64,000 nt of DNA, taken from assembly GCA_040510195.1 (NCBI GenBank), contig JBEVJK010000131.1, positions 1-64,000 of the forward strand, given 5' to 3'. The stretch is from JBEVJK01 sp040510195. GTDB lineage: Bacteria; Pseudomonadota; Alphaproteobacteria; Rhizobiales; Rhizobiaceae. The notes beneath the pieces were generated by a model. It searched no databases, was not told the DNA's origin, and saw only the letters and a list, made by a program, of their open reading frames with translations. How positions within the stretch are numbered: position 1 is the first letter of the stretch; every line of letters begins with the position of its first letter. The position numbers and the translations under genes were made by a program. This document shows, piece after piece, positions 26,022 to 33,962 of this stretch.

Positions 26022-26845
26022 CAAGCTATGCCTTGCAGAACCTGTCCGGTGGCTCGGCGATCGCGCGGCTCGACATGCGCGCCAAATTCGCCCTGCTGCT
26101 GTTGGCGAGCACGCTGATCTTCGTGTGGAACAACCTCCTGCTCCAGGCCGTGTTCCTGGTGGCGATCCTCGCCATGATGCTCGCCGCAGGCGTGACCCTT
26201 GCCACCATCCGCAAGCTGGCGCTCGTGCTGTTGCCGGCACTCGTGCTGATCGTCGTGGTGCAGGGCCTCTGGTCGCCGTTCGGCGTCACACCGGTGTTTA
26301 CGGTCCCGCCGGACGTACCCGTGCTCGGCGGCCTCAACATCTTCTATGTCGAGGGGCTGCTGTTCGGCCTGTCCGTATGCTGCCGCCTGCTGATTCCGAT
26401 GCTCGCCTTCCAGCTGGTGTTCATGACCTCGGAGCCGACCGACATCGTGCTCGGGCTGGTCAGGATCGGCATACCCTACCGGGTCGCCTTCCTCTTCTCG
26501 ACCACCTTCCGCTTCGTGCCGCTGCTCTTCCAGGAGTTGGAAGGGATGAAGGAGGCACAGCGGCTGCGCGGCATCGACCTCGACGGCATCGGCATGGTGC
26601 GCAAGCTGGTCGCGCTGGCGCGGCTGCTGGTGCCGCTCATCCTGATCTGCCTGACCAAGGCGCAGCATGTCGAGATCGCGCTGCAGGCGAAAGCGTTCAA
26701 GGGCACGGCCGACCGCACATACCTCCATCCCTCGCGGGAGACGCTGTCTGCCGTCGAAAAGCTCTTCGTCGCCGCCTGCTTCGCGATCTTCGTCGCGGCG
26801 CTGGCCGCCCGCCTCGTCTTCGGTTTCGGAGGATCGGTCCTGTGA
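26018..26845 (+). CDS. ecfT: ECF transporter transmembrane component EcfT
   Basis: A 275-residue membrane protein with about five hydrophobic segments. The coupling helices carry the short motifs AQRLRG and QAKAFKG, corresponding to the A-R-G type motifs by which EcfT contacts the ATPases. The ATG overlaps the upstream TGA, and its own TGA overlaps the next start (GTGA). It links S component and ATPase in the importer encoded here. Confidence 0.88.
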   Translation: MTSYALQNLSGGSAIARLDMRAKFALLLLASTLIFVWNNLLLQAVFLVAILAMMLAAGVTLATIRKLALVLLPALVLIVVVQGLWSPFGVTPVFTVPPDVPVLGGLNIFYVEGLLFGLSVCCRLLIPMLAFQLVFMTSEPTDIVLGLVRIGIPYRVAFLFSTTFRFVPLLFQELEGMKEAQRLRGIDLDGIGMVRKLVALARLLVPLILICLTKAQHVEIALQAKAFKGTADRTYLHPSRETLSAVEKLFVAACFAIFVAALAARLVFGFGGSVL

Positions 26846-27282
26846 CTTTCGTGGCACCCGACGCAACCATCGACTGCGATCCGCCCACCTTGGCGATGAT
26901 CGAACGCCAGGCGAAGGCCTGGACGATCGGCGATTTTTCCGGGGCTGCCGGCGATTGGAATCCGCAAGGGGTTCTGACCGCGCCCGGCAATCGGGTGCCG
27001 TACGAGGCGCTCGGACGCACCGTCGAGACCTTCTTTCGCGACTATGGCGACCTCGCGGTGACCGTCACCAACGTCTTTGCCTCGGCCGACGGCCGGCGCG
27101 TCGCGCTGGAATGGCTCTGGGAGGTGACGCGGCGCCAGGACGGAGCCCGCAGCCGGACCGAGGACGCGATCCTGGTCGATCTCGACGAAAACGGGCGCAT
27201 CCTGTCGTGGCGCGAATATTTCGACACCGCCACCGCCGTCGAGGGCCACCACCAGGCCAAGGGCAGCCCTTCCGGCGCATGA
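26842..27282 (+). CDS. NTF2-like / SnoaL-like protein
   Basis: A 146-residue protein from a GTG that overlaps the ecfT stop. The pattern MIERQAKAWTIGDFSGAAGDW at the N-terminus, an ALEWLWEVTRR strand and DENGRILSWREYFDT near the end are those of NTF2-like proteins related to SnoaL and ketosteroid isomerase. Such proteins are small cone-shaped dimers that bind or isomerise small ligands. Being fourth in a fully coupled ECF operon, it may act on the imported compound. No catalytic assignment is possible. Confidence 0.75.
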   Translation: MTFVAPDATIDCDPPTLAMIERQAKAWTIGDFSGAAGDWNPQGVLTAPGNRVPYEALGRTVETFFRDYGDLAVTVTNVFASADGRRVALEWLWEVTRRQDGARSRTEDAILVDLDENGRILSWREYFDTATAVEGHHQAKGSPSGA

Positions 27283-27872
27283 AGGTCCTCGTCGTCTACT
27301 GTCACCCTTGCAACGACAGCTTCAACGCGACGGTGCGGGACGTCGTCGTGGACGCGCTGGAGAAGGGCGGCCAGCAGGTTCGGCTCGCCGACCTCTATGC
27401 GGCGGGCTTCGACCCGGTGATGCGGGTGGAGGAGTGGCGCGGCTACTTCAAGGACGACGTCGATGTCGAGCCGATCCGCGACCAGGCGCAGCAGCTGCTC
27501 TGGGCGGAGGCCGTAATCTTCATCTATCCGACCTGGTGGTACGGGCTTCCGGCGATGTTGAAGGGCTGGCTGGAGCGGGTAATGGTGCCCGGGCTGGCCT
27601 TCGAGATGCCGGTGTCCTTGCTGGGCCCGCGGTCGAAGTTGCGGCATATCCGCCGGTTGCTGGTGCTGACCACCTGCGGCGCGTCGCCGCTTCTCTCCCG
27701 GCTGATGGGACAGCCGGGGCGGCGGACCTTGCTGCGCGGCTTCCGTTCCCTCTGCCACGTCCTTTGCCGAACCCAATATCTGGCGCTCTACAACATGGAC
27801 AGCGTGACCGAGCGCCAGAAGTCGGCGCATCTCGAGCGCGTGCGAAAGGCCGTGGCGGCCCTCTCGGCCTGA
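27279..27872 (+). CDS. NAD(P)H-dependent flavodoxin-fold oxidoreductase (NQO-like)
   Basis: A 197-residue protein of the NAD(P)H dehydrogenase (quinone)/MdaB-like flavodoxin fold. The beginning MKVLVVYCHPCNDSFNATVR and the FIYPTWWYGLPAMLKGWLERV segment are typical of FMN/FAD-binding quinone reductases. Its ATG overlaps the stop of the NTF2-like gene, so it is the last member of the ECF operon. It may reduce the imported compound or recycle a flavin or quinone; this is inference. Family assignment is secure. Confidence 0.82.
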   Translation: MKVLVVYCHPCNDSFNATVRDVVVDALEKGGQQVRLADLYAAGFDPVMRVEEWRGYFKDDVDVEPIRDQAQQLLWAEAVIFIYPTWWYGLPAMLKGWLERVMVPGLAFEMPVSLLGPRSKLRHIRRLLVLTTCGASPLLSRLMGQPGRRTLLRGFRSLCHVLCRTQYLALYNMDSVTERQKSAHLERVRKAVAALSA

Positions 27873-27939
27873 TCGCCTGTCGCAGGGCCGCTTGCGACAG
27901 TCGTTGTCTGCGGCCGTCGGTGCCGTCTAGTCTGGGGGC

Positions 27940-28201
27940 ATGGACCGAACATCCGTGCCGCTGCCGGACATCGACCTGACGCGACGGCTCCCGGCAAGAC
28001 AGCTGCCGGCGCGCGTCCTGCCAGTGCCGACGACGGTCAGCCCGCAGCTGGCGGCTCTGATAGCCGCTCCCTATCCGACTGGCTGGGCCGAACGTCTTCG
28101 AAGGCCAGAGCCACGCCCAGTTACTGGATCTGTCGCTGCCTGAATGTGCCGAGGCCTTCGCCGAGAGCGCGGGCTTCCTGAGCGACCGCCTCGCCGGCTA
28201 G
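27940..28201 (+). pseudogene. remnant of an alpha/beta hydrolase with only its two ends left
   Basis: The first frame (27940 to about 28087) reads like the N-terminus of acetyl-esterase/epsilon-lactone-type hydrolases (PARVLPVPTTVSPQLAAL, then APYPTGW). From 28091, in another frame, comes the C-terminus of the same family: NVFEGQSHAQLLDLSLPE, then AFAESAGFLSDRLAG and a stop at 28201. The catalytic histidine region is present but the whole core, including the serine elbow, is missing, so an internal deletion of several hundred bases joined the ends out of frame. The call rests on recognising both ends; alignment to an intact homologue would settle it. Confidence 0.6.
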
Positions 28202-28220
28202 GGTCGCCAGCAACTCCTTC

Positions 28221-28331
28221 TCAGCTGGCGCCGAAGAGCAGCGCCGATGCCAGCACCAGACACAGCACGCCAGCGAGTGCGCGCAGGATGTCGTTCTTGT
28301 CGAACTGGCGAATCTCTTTCCTTGCCAACAT
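28221..28331 (-). CDS. small single-span membrane peptide
   Basis: A possible 36-residue protein starting at the ATG at 28331 behind GAGAGGG. It has a charged N-terminus (MLARKEIRQFDKND) and one hydrophobic helix (ILRALAGVLCLVLASALLFG). No family recognised. The good ribosome site is the main support; a longer in-frame start exists upstream. Confidence 0.4.
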   Translation of the reverse strand: MLARKEIRQFDKNDILRALAGVLCLVLASALLFGAS

Positions 28332-28449
28332 CGGTCCCTCTCCGTCGAGAGGCGCCCGACGATGCCCGCGGCCGAGCACATTCGGCAGCCATGCGGGAGC
28401 GGGCGCTGTCTCGAAGCTCAAGCCCCAAGCCCGGCGCCAGAAGCTGCGC

Positions 28450-28653
28450 TCATTTGGTTAATGAAGGGTTGCCGCCCTCGCGCCCCGCCGCCAAATCTGC
28501 CCGGGCGGGGCGATGATCGCCGCAGACAAAGTCCGAGTTGCACTCCGCATCGTCGAGCCCGCACAGACCGACAGGACCCGCATCGGCGGGCGCCCAGCGG
28601 CGGCAGTTGGCGCAACGCCGGTTGAATTCCCTGAAATCGAGCACCTCGCCCAT
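28450..28653 (-). CDS. small cysteine-rich protein, possible zinc binder
   Basis: A 67-residue protein from the ATG at 28653. Five or six cysteines are arranged as CANC, then LCGLDDAEC, then FVCGDH, a spacing that suggests a small zinc ribbon-like fold. No membrane segment or signal. The upstream part of the frame looks non-coding, so I use the internal start. I do not recognise the family; the regular cysteine pattern is the evidence that it is real. Confidence 0.5.
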   Translation of the reverse strand: MGEVLDFREFNRRCANCRRWAPADAGPVGLCGLDDAECNSDFVCGDHRPARADLAAGREGGNPSLTK

Positions 28654-28856
28654 CGTCGCCCCCCGTCGCCCAAAGGTCCTCCCCACCGGCGAGCATAACA
28701 GGCGCGCCGGTAAGCCGAGGGTCGCCCGTTCAAATGAGGGGCCGCATCCGTTCGTCGCGGCAGCTCCTCGCCCAGGCGGCGGCGCCGCAATCCCGCCAAA
28801 CCTGCCCGGTAGCATTCCCGTTAGCGTTGTCGCCGGCCAGAGGGGAGGGTCGCGCC

Positions 28857-29024
28857 ATGGTCCGCTTCGTCCTGATCGCACTTTTGGTGCTGCTCGGCTG
28901 GTTGGTGCTGGCGCGGCTCGTCAGGATGCTCAAGGCCGCCGAACTCGACTGGAATGGGCTCGCCTTCGCCGCCGGCTTCGTGGCACTTGCCTTCGTGCTT
29001 CGCCATGTCACGGGAATGGGCTAG
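28857..29024 (+). CDS. small membrane protein (55 residues)
   Basis: The ATG at 28857 follows a strong AGGGGAGGG site. The protein has two hydrophobic helices (FVLIALLVLLGWLVLARLV and FAAGFVALAFVLRHV) around a short KAAELDWNG linker. No family recognised. Its TAG lies in the palindrome CTAG, which also provides the stop of the convergent IclR gene, so the two genes overlap by four bases. Confidence 0.5.
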   Translation: MVRFVLIALLVLLGWLVLARLVRMLKAAELDWNGLAFAAGFVALAFVLRHVTGMG

Positions 29025-29836
29025 GGCGGCGGCCTTCCGCCGATCGTCCGCGTCACCTCTGCCGCGGCCTCGGCCACCAGCGGGCCCAACGCTGCCACGC
29101 GCTCCGGCGTCATGCGCACCGTCGGTCCCGACACCGAGACGCCAGCGATCGGTTCGCCGAACTCGTTGAAAACCGGAGCGGCGATGCAGCGCATGCCGGG
29201 ATGCCGCTCCTCGTCGTCCAGCGCATAGCCGCGCAGCCGGATCTGCTCGAGATCGAGGGCGAGCGCCGGCGGCGTCGACAACGTCCTGTCGGTGAAGGTT
29301 TCGAGCGGCGCCCCGGCCAGGATCGCCGCGACACGGGCGGGCGGCAACTGGGCAAGGATCGCCTTGCCGATGCCGGACGCGTGGAAGGGGCTGCGGGTGC
29401 CCGGGCGGAAGAAGGCGCGGATCGCCTGATGCGTCTCGACCTGGCTCACGAACACCACGCAATTCTCCTCGGCGACGCCGAGATTGGCCGTCTCGCCGGT
29501 CTTTTCCATCAGCTCCTGCATGACGATCCGAGCGCGGTCGACCAGCTTGCGTCGCCGCAGGAACGCAGCCCCGAGCCGATACGTCTGGACGCCGACCGAC
29601 CAGAGCTGGTCGGCCGGGTCGAACTCCACCATGCCGTGGGTCTCCAGCGTCGTCAGCATGCGATAGGCCGTCGACGCGGCGATATCGGACTGGGCGGCGA
29701 TCTCCGACAGCGACAGGCCATCGCTGTCGGCGACGATCGCCAGGATGCGCAGCGCCCGGTCGAGAGACTGCACGGCGGCCGCCTCGCCGGGGCCGTGGAA
29801 AGAGCGCGGCCTGCCGCGCTGTCGCTTCTCTGCCAT
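29021..29836 (-). CDS. IclR-family transcriptional regulator
   Basis: A 271-residue regulator: a basic N-terminus (MAEKRQRGRPRSF), winged helix-turn-helix at about 25-85 (LSEIAAQSDIAASTAYRML) and an IclR effector domain (FHASGIGKAILAQLPP, GYALDDEERHPGMRCIAAPVF, GVSVSGPTVRM). Divergent from gcl-hyi-glxR across an AT-rich gap holding a perfect palindrome, so it almost certainly controls the glyoxylate pathway, comparable with AllR of enterobacteria, whose effector is glyoxylate or allantoin. The effector here is not shown by sequence. Confidence 0.9.
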   Translation of the reverse strand: MAEKRQRGRPRSFHGPGEAAAVQSLDRALRILAIVADSDGLSLSEIAAQSDIAASTAYRMLTTLETHGMVEFDPADQLWSVGVQTYRLGAAFLRRRKLVDRARIVMQELMEKTGETANLGVAEENCVVFVSQVETHQAIRAFFRPGTRSPFHASGIGKAILAQLPPARVAAILAGAPLETFTDRTLSTPPALALDLEQIRLRGYALDDEERHPGMRCIAAPVFNEFGEPIAGVSVSGPTVRMTPERVAALGPLVAEAAAEVTRTIGGRPPP

Positions 29837-29923
29837 GGAATCAAAATAAAAAACTTTTCCATCTCGTGAAAGGGCAATTGCAGGAAAATTGGCATACTTA
29901 ACAATTTCAATGTGTTGCTATTT

Positions 29924-29935
29924 TTTCCTAGGAAA
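29924..29935. promoter_or_regulatory. candidate IclR operator palindrome
   Basis: TTTCCTAGGAAA is a perfect 12-base palindrome in the AT-rich divergent region between the IclR gene and gcl, about 80 bases before the gcl start. IclR proteins bind short palindromes of this kind. Binding is inferred. Confidence 0.4.
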
Positions 29936-30014
29936 TGAAAAATAATTCTGAAAAAATTGAAAAATTCGCTCGGGCGAGTCATCCTTGTCAAAACAAGTCG
30001 ATGGGAGCTTTGCC

Positions 30015-31796
30015 ATGGCCAGGATGCGCGCGGTCGACGCGGCCGTTCTCGTGCTCGAGAAGGAAGGGATCGAGTGCGCCTTCGGCGTGCCCGGCGCGGC
30101 GATCAACCCGCTCTATTCGGCGATGAGGGCGAGAGGCTCCATCCGCCACATCCTGGCGCGGCATGTCGAGGCTGCCTCGCATATGGCCGAAGGCTACACG
30201 CGGGCCAAGGCGGGGAACATCGGACTCGCCATCGGCACCTCGGGACCGGCGGGCACCGACATGATCACAGGGCTCTACTCCGCCTCGGCCGATTCCATCC
30301 CGATCCTCGCCATCACCGGGCAAGCGCCGCGGGCACGGCTGACCAAGGAGGACTTCCAGGCCGTCGACATCGCGGCGATCGCTGCCCCCGTCACCAAATG
30401 GGCGGTGACCGTCATGGAGCCCTACCAGGTTCCGATGGCTCTGCAAAAGGCCTTCCACCTGATGCGCTCGGGCCGCCCCGGCCCGGTGCTGCTCGACCTT
30501 CCGGTCGACGTCCAGCTGGCCGAGATCGAGTTCGACATCGACACCTATGCGCCGCTGCCGGCCTACAAGCCGGCGATCACCCGGCCGCAGGCGGAGAAGG
30601 CGCTGGCGATGCTCAACGCGGCGAAGCGGCCGCTGATCGTCGCTGGCGGCGGCATCGTCAATGCCGACGCCTCCGACCTGCTGATCGAGTTTGCCGAGAT
30701 CACCGGCGTGCCTGTCGTGCCGACACTGATGGGATGGGGAACGATCCCCGACGACCACCGGCTGATGGCCGGCATGTGCGGCCTGCAGACCGCCCACCGC
30801 TACGGCAACGCGACGATGCTCGCGGCCGACTTCGTGATCGGCATCGGCAACCGCTGGGCCAACCGGCACACCGGCTCGGTCGAGACGTATGCCGCCGGCA
30901 AGACCTTCGTGCATGTCGACATCGAGCCGACGCAAATCGGCCGGGTCTTCGCACCCGACTTCGGCATCGTCTCGGACGCCGGCGCGGCGCTCAAGATGCT
31001 GCTCGACGTCGCCACCGAGTGGCGGACGGCAGGCAAGCTGGCCGACTGGTCGAGCTGGGCCGAGGAGTGCCGGGAGCGCAAGCGGACGATGAAGCGCAAG
31101 ACGCATTTCGACCAGGTGCCGCTCAAGCCGCAGCGCGTCTACGAGGAGATGAACAAGGCCTTCTCGCGCGACACCTGCTACGTCACGACGATCGGCCTGT
31201 CGCAGATCGCCGGGGCGCAGTTCCTGCATGTCTACAAGCCGCGCAACTGGATCAATTGCGGCCAGGCAGGGCCGCTCGGCTGGACGCTGCCGGCAGCGCT
31301 CGGCGTGCGGGCCGCCGACGCGGAGCGGGAGATCGTGGCGCTGTCGGGCGACTACGACTTCCAGTTCCTGATCGAGGAGCTGGCCGTCGGCGCCCAGCAC
31401 AAGCTGCCCTTCATCCACGTGGTGGTGAACAACGCCTATCTCGGCCTGATCCGGCAGGCGCAGCGCGGCTTCCAGATGGACTACGCGGTCAGTCTCGGCT
31501 GCGAGAACGTCAACGCCGCCCCCGACGCCGAGGCCGGCTACGGCGTCGACCATGTGGCGGTCGCCGAGGCGATGGGCTGCAAGGCGCTGCGCGTCCGGCG
31601 CCCGGACGAGTTCGCGGGCGCGTTCGCGGAAGCCAAACGGCTGATGGCCGAGCACCAGGTGCCGGTGGTCCTGGAATTCATCCTGGAAAGGGTTACCAAC
31701 ATCTCGATGGGAACCGAGATCGACGCTATCGTCGAGTTCGAGGACCTTGCCGAGCGCGACGAGGACGCGCCGACGGCGATCGTGCTGCTCGATTGA
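30015..31796 (+). CDS. gcl: glyoxylate carboligase
   Basis: A 593-residue thiamine-diphosphate enzyme that condenses two glyoxylates to tartronate semialdehyde and CO2. The start is the ATG at 30015. The family mark is at residues 50-51: HV (RHVEAASHMAEG), where related enzymes have a catalytic glutamate and Gcl has valine. FGVPGAAINPLYSAM at the N-terminus and the TPP segment GDYDFQFLIEELAVGAQH near the C-terminus agree. Full length for the family. First gene of gcl-hyi-glxR. Confidence 0.95.
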   Translation: MARMRAVDAAVLVLEKEGIECAFGVPGAAINPLYSAMRARGSIRHILARHVEAASHMAEGYTRAKAGNIGLAIGTSGPAGTDMITGLYSASADSIPILAITGQAPRARLTKEDFQAVDIAAIAAPVTKWAVTVMEPYQVPMALQKAFHLMRSGRPGPVLLDLPVDVQLAEIEFDIDTYAPLPAYKPAITRPQAEKALAMLNAAKRPLIVAGGGIVNADASDLLIEFAEITGVPVVPTLMGWGTIPDDHRLMAGMCGLQTAHRYGNATMLAADFVIGIGNRWANRHTGSVETYAAGKTFVHVDIEPTQIGRVFAPDFGIVSDAGAALKMLLDVATEWRTAGKLADWSSWAEECRERKRTMKRKTHFDQVPLKPQRVYEEMNKAFSRDTCYVTTIGLSQIAGAQFLHVYKPRNWINCGQAGPLGWTLPAALGVRAADAEREIVALSGDYDFQFLIEELAVGAQHKLPFIHVVVNNAYLGLIRQAQRGFQMDYAVSLGCENVNAAPDAEAGYGVDHVAVAEAMGCKALRVRRPDEFAGAFAEAKRLMAEHQVPVVLEFILERVTNISMGTEIDAIVEFEDLAERDEDAPTAIVLLD

Positions 31797-31810
31797 ACGG
31801 GACACCGGCC

Positions 31811-32611
31811 ATGCCACGCTTTTCCGCCAACCTTTCCATGCTGTTCACCGAGCAGGCCTCCCTGCTCGACCGCTTCGACGCCGCCGCCAAGGCCGGCTTC
31901 CACGGGGTCGAGTATATCGGCGCCTACGATTTCCCGGAAAAGGAGGTCGCCGCGCGTCTCAAGAAGCACGGGCTTGCCCAGGTGCTCTTCAACCTGCCGC
32001 TGGGCGACTGGGCCGAGGGAGAGCGCGGCATCGCCGTCCTGCCCGACCGCGTCGAGGAGTTCCGCGCCGGGGTGGACACGGCGATCCGCTATGCCGTGGC
32101 GACCGGCTGCAGCCAGGTGAACTGCCTGGCGGGCATCGCACCCGAAGGCGCGGACCGGGACAGGCTTGAGGAGACCTTCGTCGCCAACCTCTCCTATGCC
32201 GCGAAGAAGCTCGCCGCCCGCGGCATCCGGCTGCTCGCCGAGCCGATCAACACGCGCGACATACCGGGCTTCTTCCTCACCGGCACGCGGCAGGCGCTGG
32301 CGCTCTTCGAACGCGTCGGGTCCGACAACCTCTACCTTCAATACGACATCTACCACATGCAGGTCATGGAGGGGGATCTCGCCCGGACCATCGAGGCTCA
32401 TCTCGACCGCATCGCGCATGTCCAGCTTGCGGACAATCCCGGCCGCCACGAGCCGGGGACGGGCGAGATCAACTATCCCTTCCTGTTCGCGCATCTCGAC
32501 CGCCTCGGCTACAAGGGCTGGGTGGGCGCCGAATACAAGCCGCTCTCGGGCACCGAGGCGGGCCTGGGCTGGCTTCGTGAAGCCGAGGGGCAGGGCAGCG
32601 CGGCGGCCTGA
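31811..32611 (+). CDS. hyi: hydroxypyruvate isomerase
   Basis: A 266-residue TIM-barrel isomerase of the xylose-isomerase-like group. ATG at 31811, 14 bases after gcl. Typical stretches are MPRFSANLSMLFTE at the start, LLAEPINTRDIPGFFL with metal-binding glutamate, YDIYHMQVMEGDL and HVQLADNPGRHEPGTGEINY. It interconverts hydroxypyruvate and tartronate semialdehyde, feeding the reductase downstream. Position between gcl and glxR removes most doubt about specificity. Confidence 0.93.
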   Translation: MPRFSANLSMLFTEQASLLDRFDAAAKAGFHGVEYIGAYDFPEKEVAARLKKHGLAQVLFNLPLGDWAEGERGIAVLPDRVEEFRAGVDTAIRYAVATGCSQVNCLAGIAPEGADRDRLEETFVANLSYAAKKLAARGIRLLAEPINTRDIPGFFLTGTRQALALFERVGSDNLYLQYDIYHMQVMEGDLARTIEAHLDRIAHVQLADNPGRHEPGTGEINYPFLFAHLDRLGYKGWVGAEYKPLSGTEAGLGWLREAEGQGSAAA

Positions 32612-32628
32612 TCGAAAGGAACACAGCG

Positions 32629-33537
32629 ATGGAAAAGATCGGCTTCATCGGGCTTGGCATCATGGGCGCGCCGATGGCGGGGCACCTTCTCGACGCCGGC
32701 TACGAGGTGGTCGCGAGCGCGCACCGCAGCCCGCCGCCTCAGGCGCTGACGGAGAAGGGGCTGACCGCGGCTGACAGCCCCCGGGCCGTCGCCCAGTCGG
32801 CCGACCTCGTCATCACGATGGTTCCCGACACGCCGCAGGTGGAAGAGGTGCTGTTTGCCGAAAACGGAGTCGCATCAGGGCTTTCCAAGGGCAAGCTCGT
32901 CGTCGACATGAGCTCCATCTCGCCGATCGCCACGCGCGACTTCGCGTCCCGCATCCGCGCCATCGGCGCCGACTATCTCGACGCGCCGGTGTCCGGCGGC
33001 GAGGTCGGCGCGAAGGCGGCGACGCTGACGATCATGGTCGGCGGCGAGGAAGAGGCGTTCCGCCGCGCGCTGCCGGTCTTCGAGCGGCTGGGCAAGAACA
33101 TCACCCTGGTCGGCGGCAGCGGGGTCGGGCAGATCACCAAGGTTGCCAACCAGATCGTCGTGGCGCTGACCATCGAGGCGGTGGCGGAAGCGCTGGTCTT
33201 CGCGGCCAAGGCCGGCGCCGATCCGGCCAAGGTGCGGCGGGCGCTGATGGGCGGTCTCGCCGCCTCGCGGATCCTGGAGGTGCATGGGGAGCGCATGGTG
33301 AAGCGCACCTTCCAGCCCGGCTTCCGCATCGAGCTGCACCAGAAGGACCTCAACCTGGCGCTGGACGGCGCCCGGGCGCTCGGCATGGCACTGCCGGCGA
33401 CGGCGCTCGCCCAGCAGCTGTTCAGCGCCTGCGTCGCGCAAGGCGGCGCCAAGGAGGACCATTCGGCGCTGGTCAAGGCGCTGGAGACGCTGGCCGGCCA
33501 CGCGGTCGCCGGCGAGGGATCCCAGCAGGCGGCCTGA
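32629..33537 (+). CDS. glxR: 2-hydroxy-3-oxopropionate (tartronate semialdehyde) reductase
   Basis: A 302-residue beta-hydroxyacid dehydrogenase. The N-terminal dinucleotide motif is GFIGLGIMGAPMAGHLLDAG; the substrate segment DAPVSGGEVGAKAATLTIMVGG and catalytic lysine region GQITKVANQIVV follow. It reduces tartronate semialdehyde to glycerate, completing the glyoxylate-to-glycerate route with gcl and hyi. It starts 17 bases after hyi. An intergenic stretch of 232 bases follows before hemP. Confidence 0.93.
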   Translation: MEKIGFIGLGIMGAPMAGHLLDAGYEVVASAHRSPPPQALTEKGLTAADSPRAVAQSADLVITMVPDTPQVEEVLFAENGVASGLSKGKLVVDMSSISPIATRDFASRIRAIGADYLDAPVSGGEVGAKAATLTIMVGGEEEAFRRALPVFERLGKNITLVGGSGVGQITKVANQIVVALTIEAVAEALVFAAKAGADPAKVRRALMGGLAASRILEVHGERMVKRTFQPGFRIELHQKDLNLALDGARALGMALPATALAQQLFSACVAQGGAKEDHSALVKALETLAGHAVAGEGSQQAA

Positions 33538-33679
33538 CGGCCGCCGCCGCGGCACATACGTTCCCCAAACCCACATCCGGCCCGGCGTTTGTCTTGAGGC
33601 GCCGAGGCCTGCGAAACCCGCTTGCGAGGAGCGAGGATGCTTGACGATTCCGCTCCGGTGTTGCACTGGCAATAAAACA

Positions 33680-33694
33680 TGATAGTTTGAGTCA
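33680..33694. promoter_or_regulatory. RirA-type iron-responsive box (TGA-N9-TCA)
   Basis: TGATAGTTTGAGTCA matches the TGA-N9-TCA pattern described for RirA iron-responsive operators. It lies 75 bases before the hemP start, in the otherwise gene-free 33538-33769 interval, where a promoter is expected. RirA itself is encoded 6.7 kb away. The short motif can occur by chance, but position and target gene make it likely. Confidence 0.6.
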
Positions 33695-33769
33695 AGAATT
33701 CCTATCGCAATCGCAAACGACCGCCAAGCCAGCTGAGGCGAGCCCGGCGACAGCAAGGGGTGTCGTGCC

Positions 33770-33952
33770 GTGAACAGCCATGATCCGCAGCATTTCTCAC
33801 CGCGTCCCGAGACGCGCTCGTCCTTCGAGCCGGCCCGGATCGTCACCAGCAAATCCCTCTTCCTGGACGACAGGGTTATCGGCATCGAGCACGAAGGGGA
33901 GCTCTATCTGCTGAAAATCACCCGCCAGAAGAAGCTGATCCTGAACAAGTAG
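33770..33952 (+). CDS. hemP: hemin uptake protein HemP
   Basis: A 60-residue protein starting at a GTG with AAGGGG upstream. The C-terminal core (SLFLDDRVIGIEHEGELYLL, then TRQKKLILNK) is the HemP/HmuP signature. In rhizobia HmuP is needed for expression of haem-uptake genes. Immediately followed by hmuS, as in other iron-haem loci, and preceded by a RirA-type box, so expression is expected in low iron. Confidence 0.85.
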   Translation: MNSHDPQHFSPRPETRSSFEPARIVTSKSLFLDDRVIGIEHEGELYLLKITRQKKLILNK

Positions 33953-33962
33953 GAGGCGTGCG

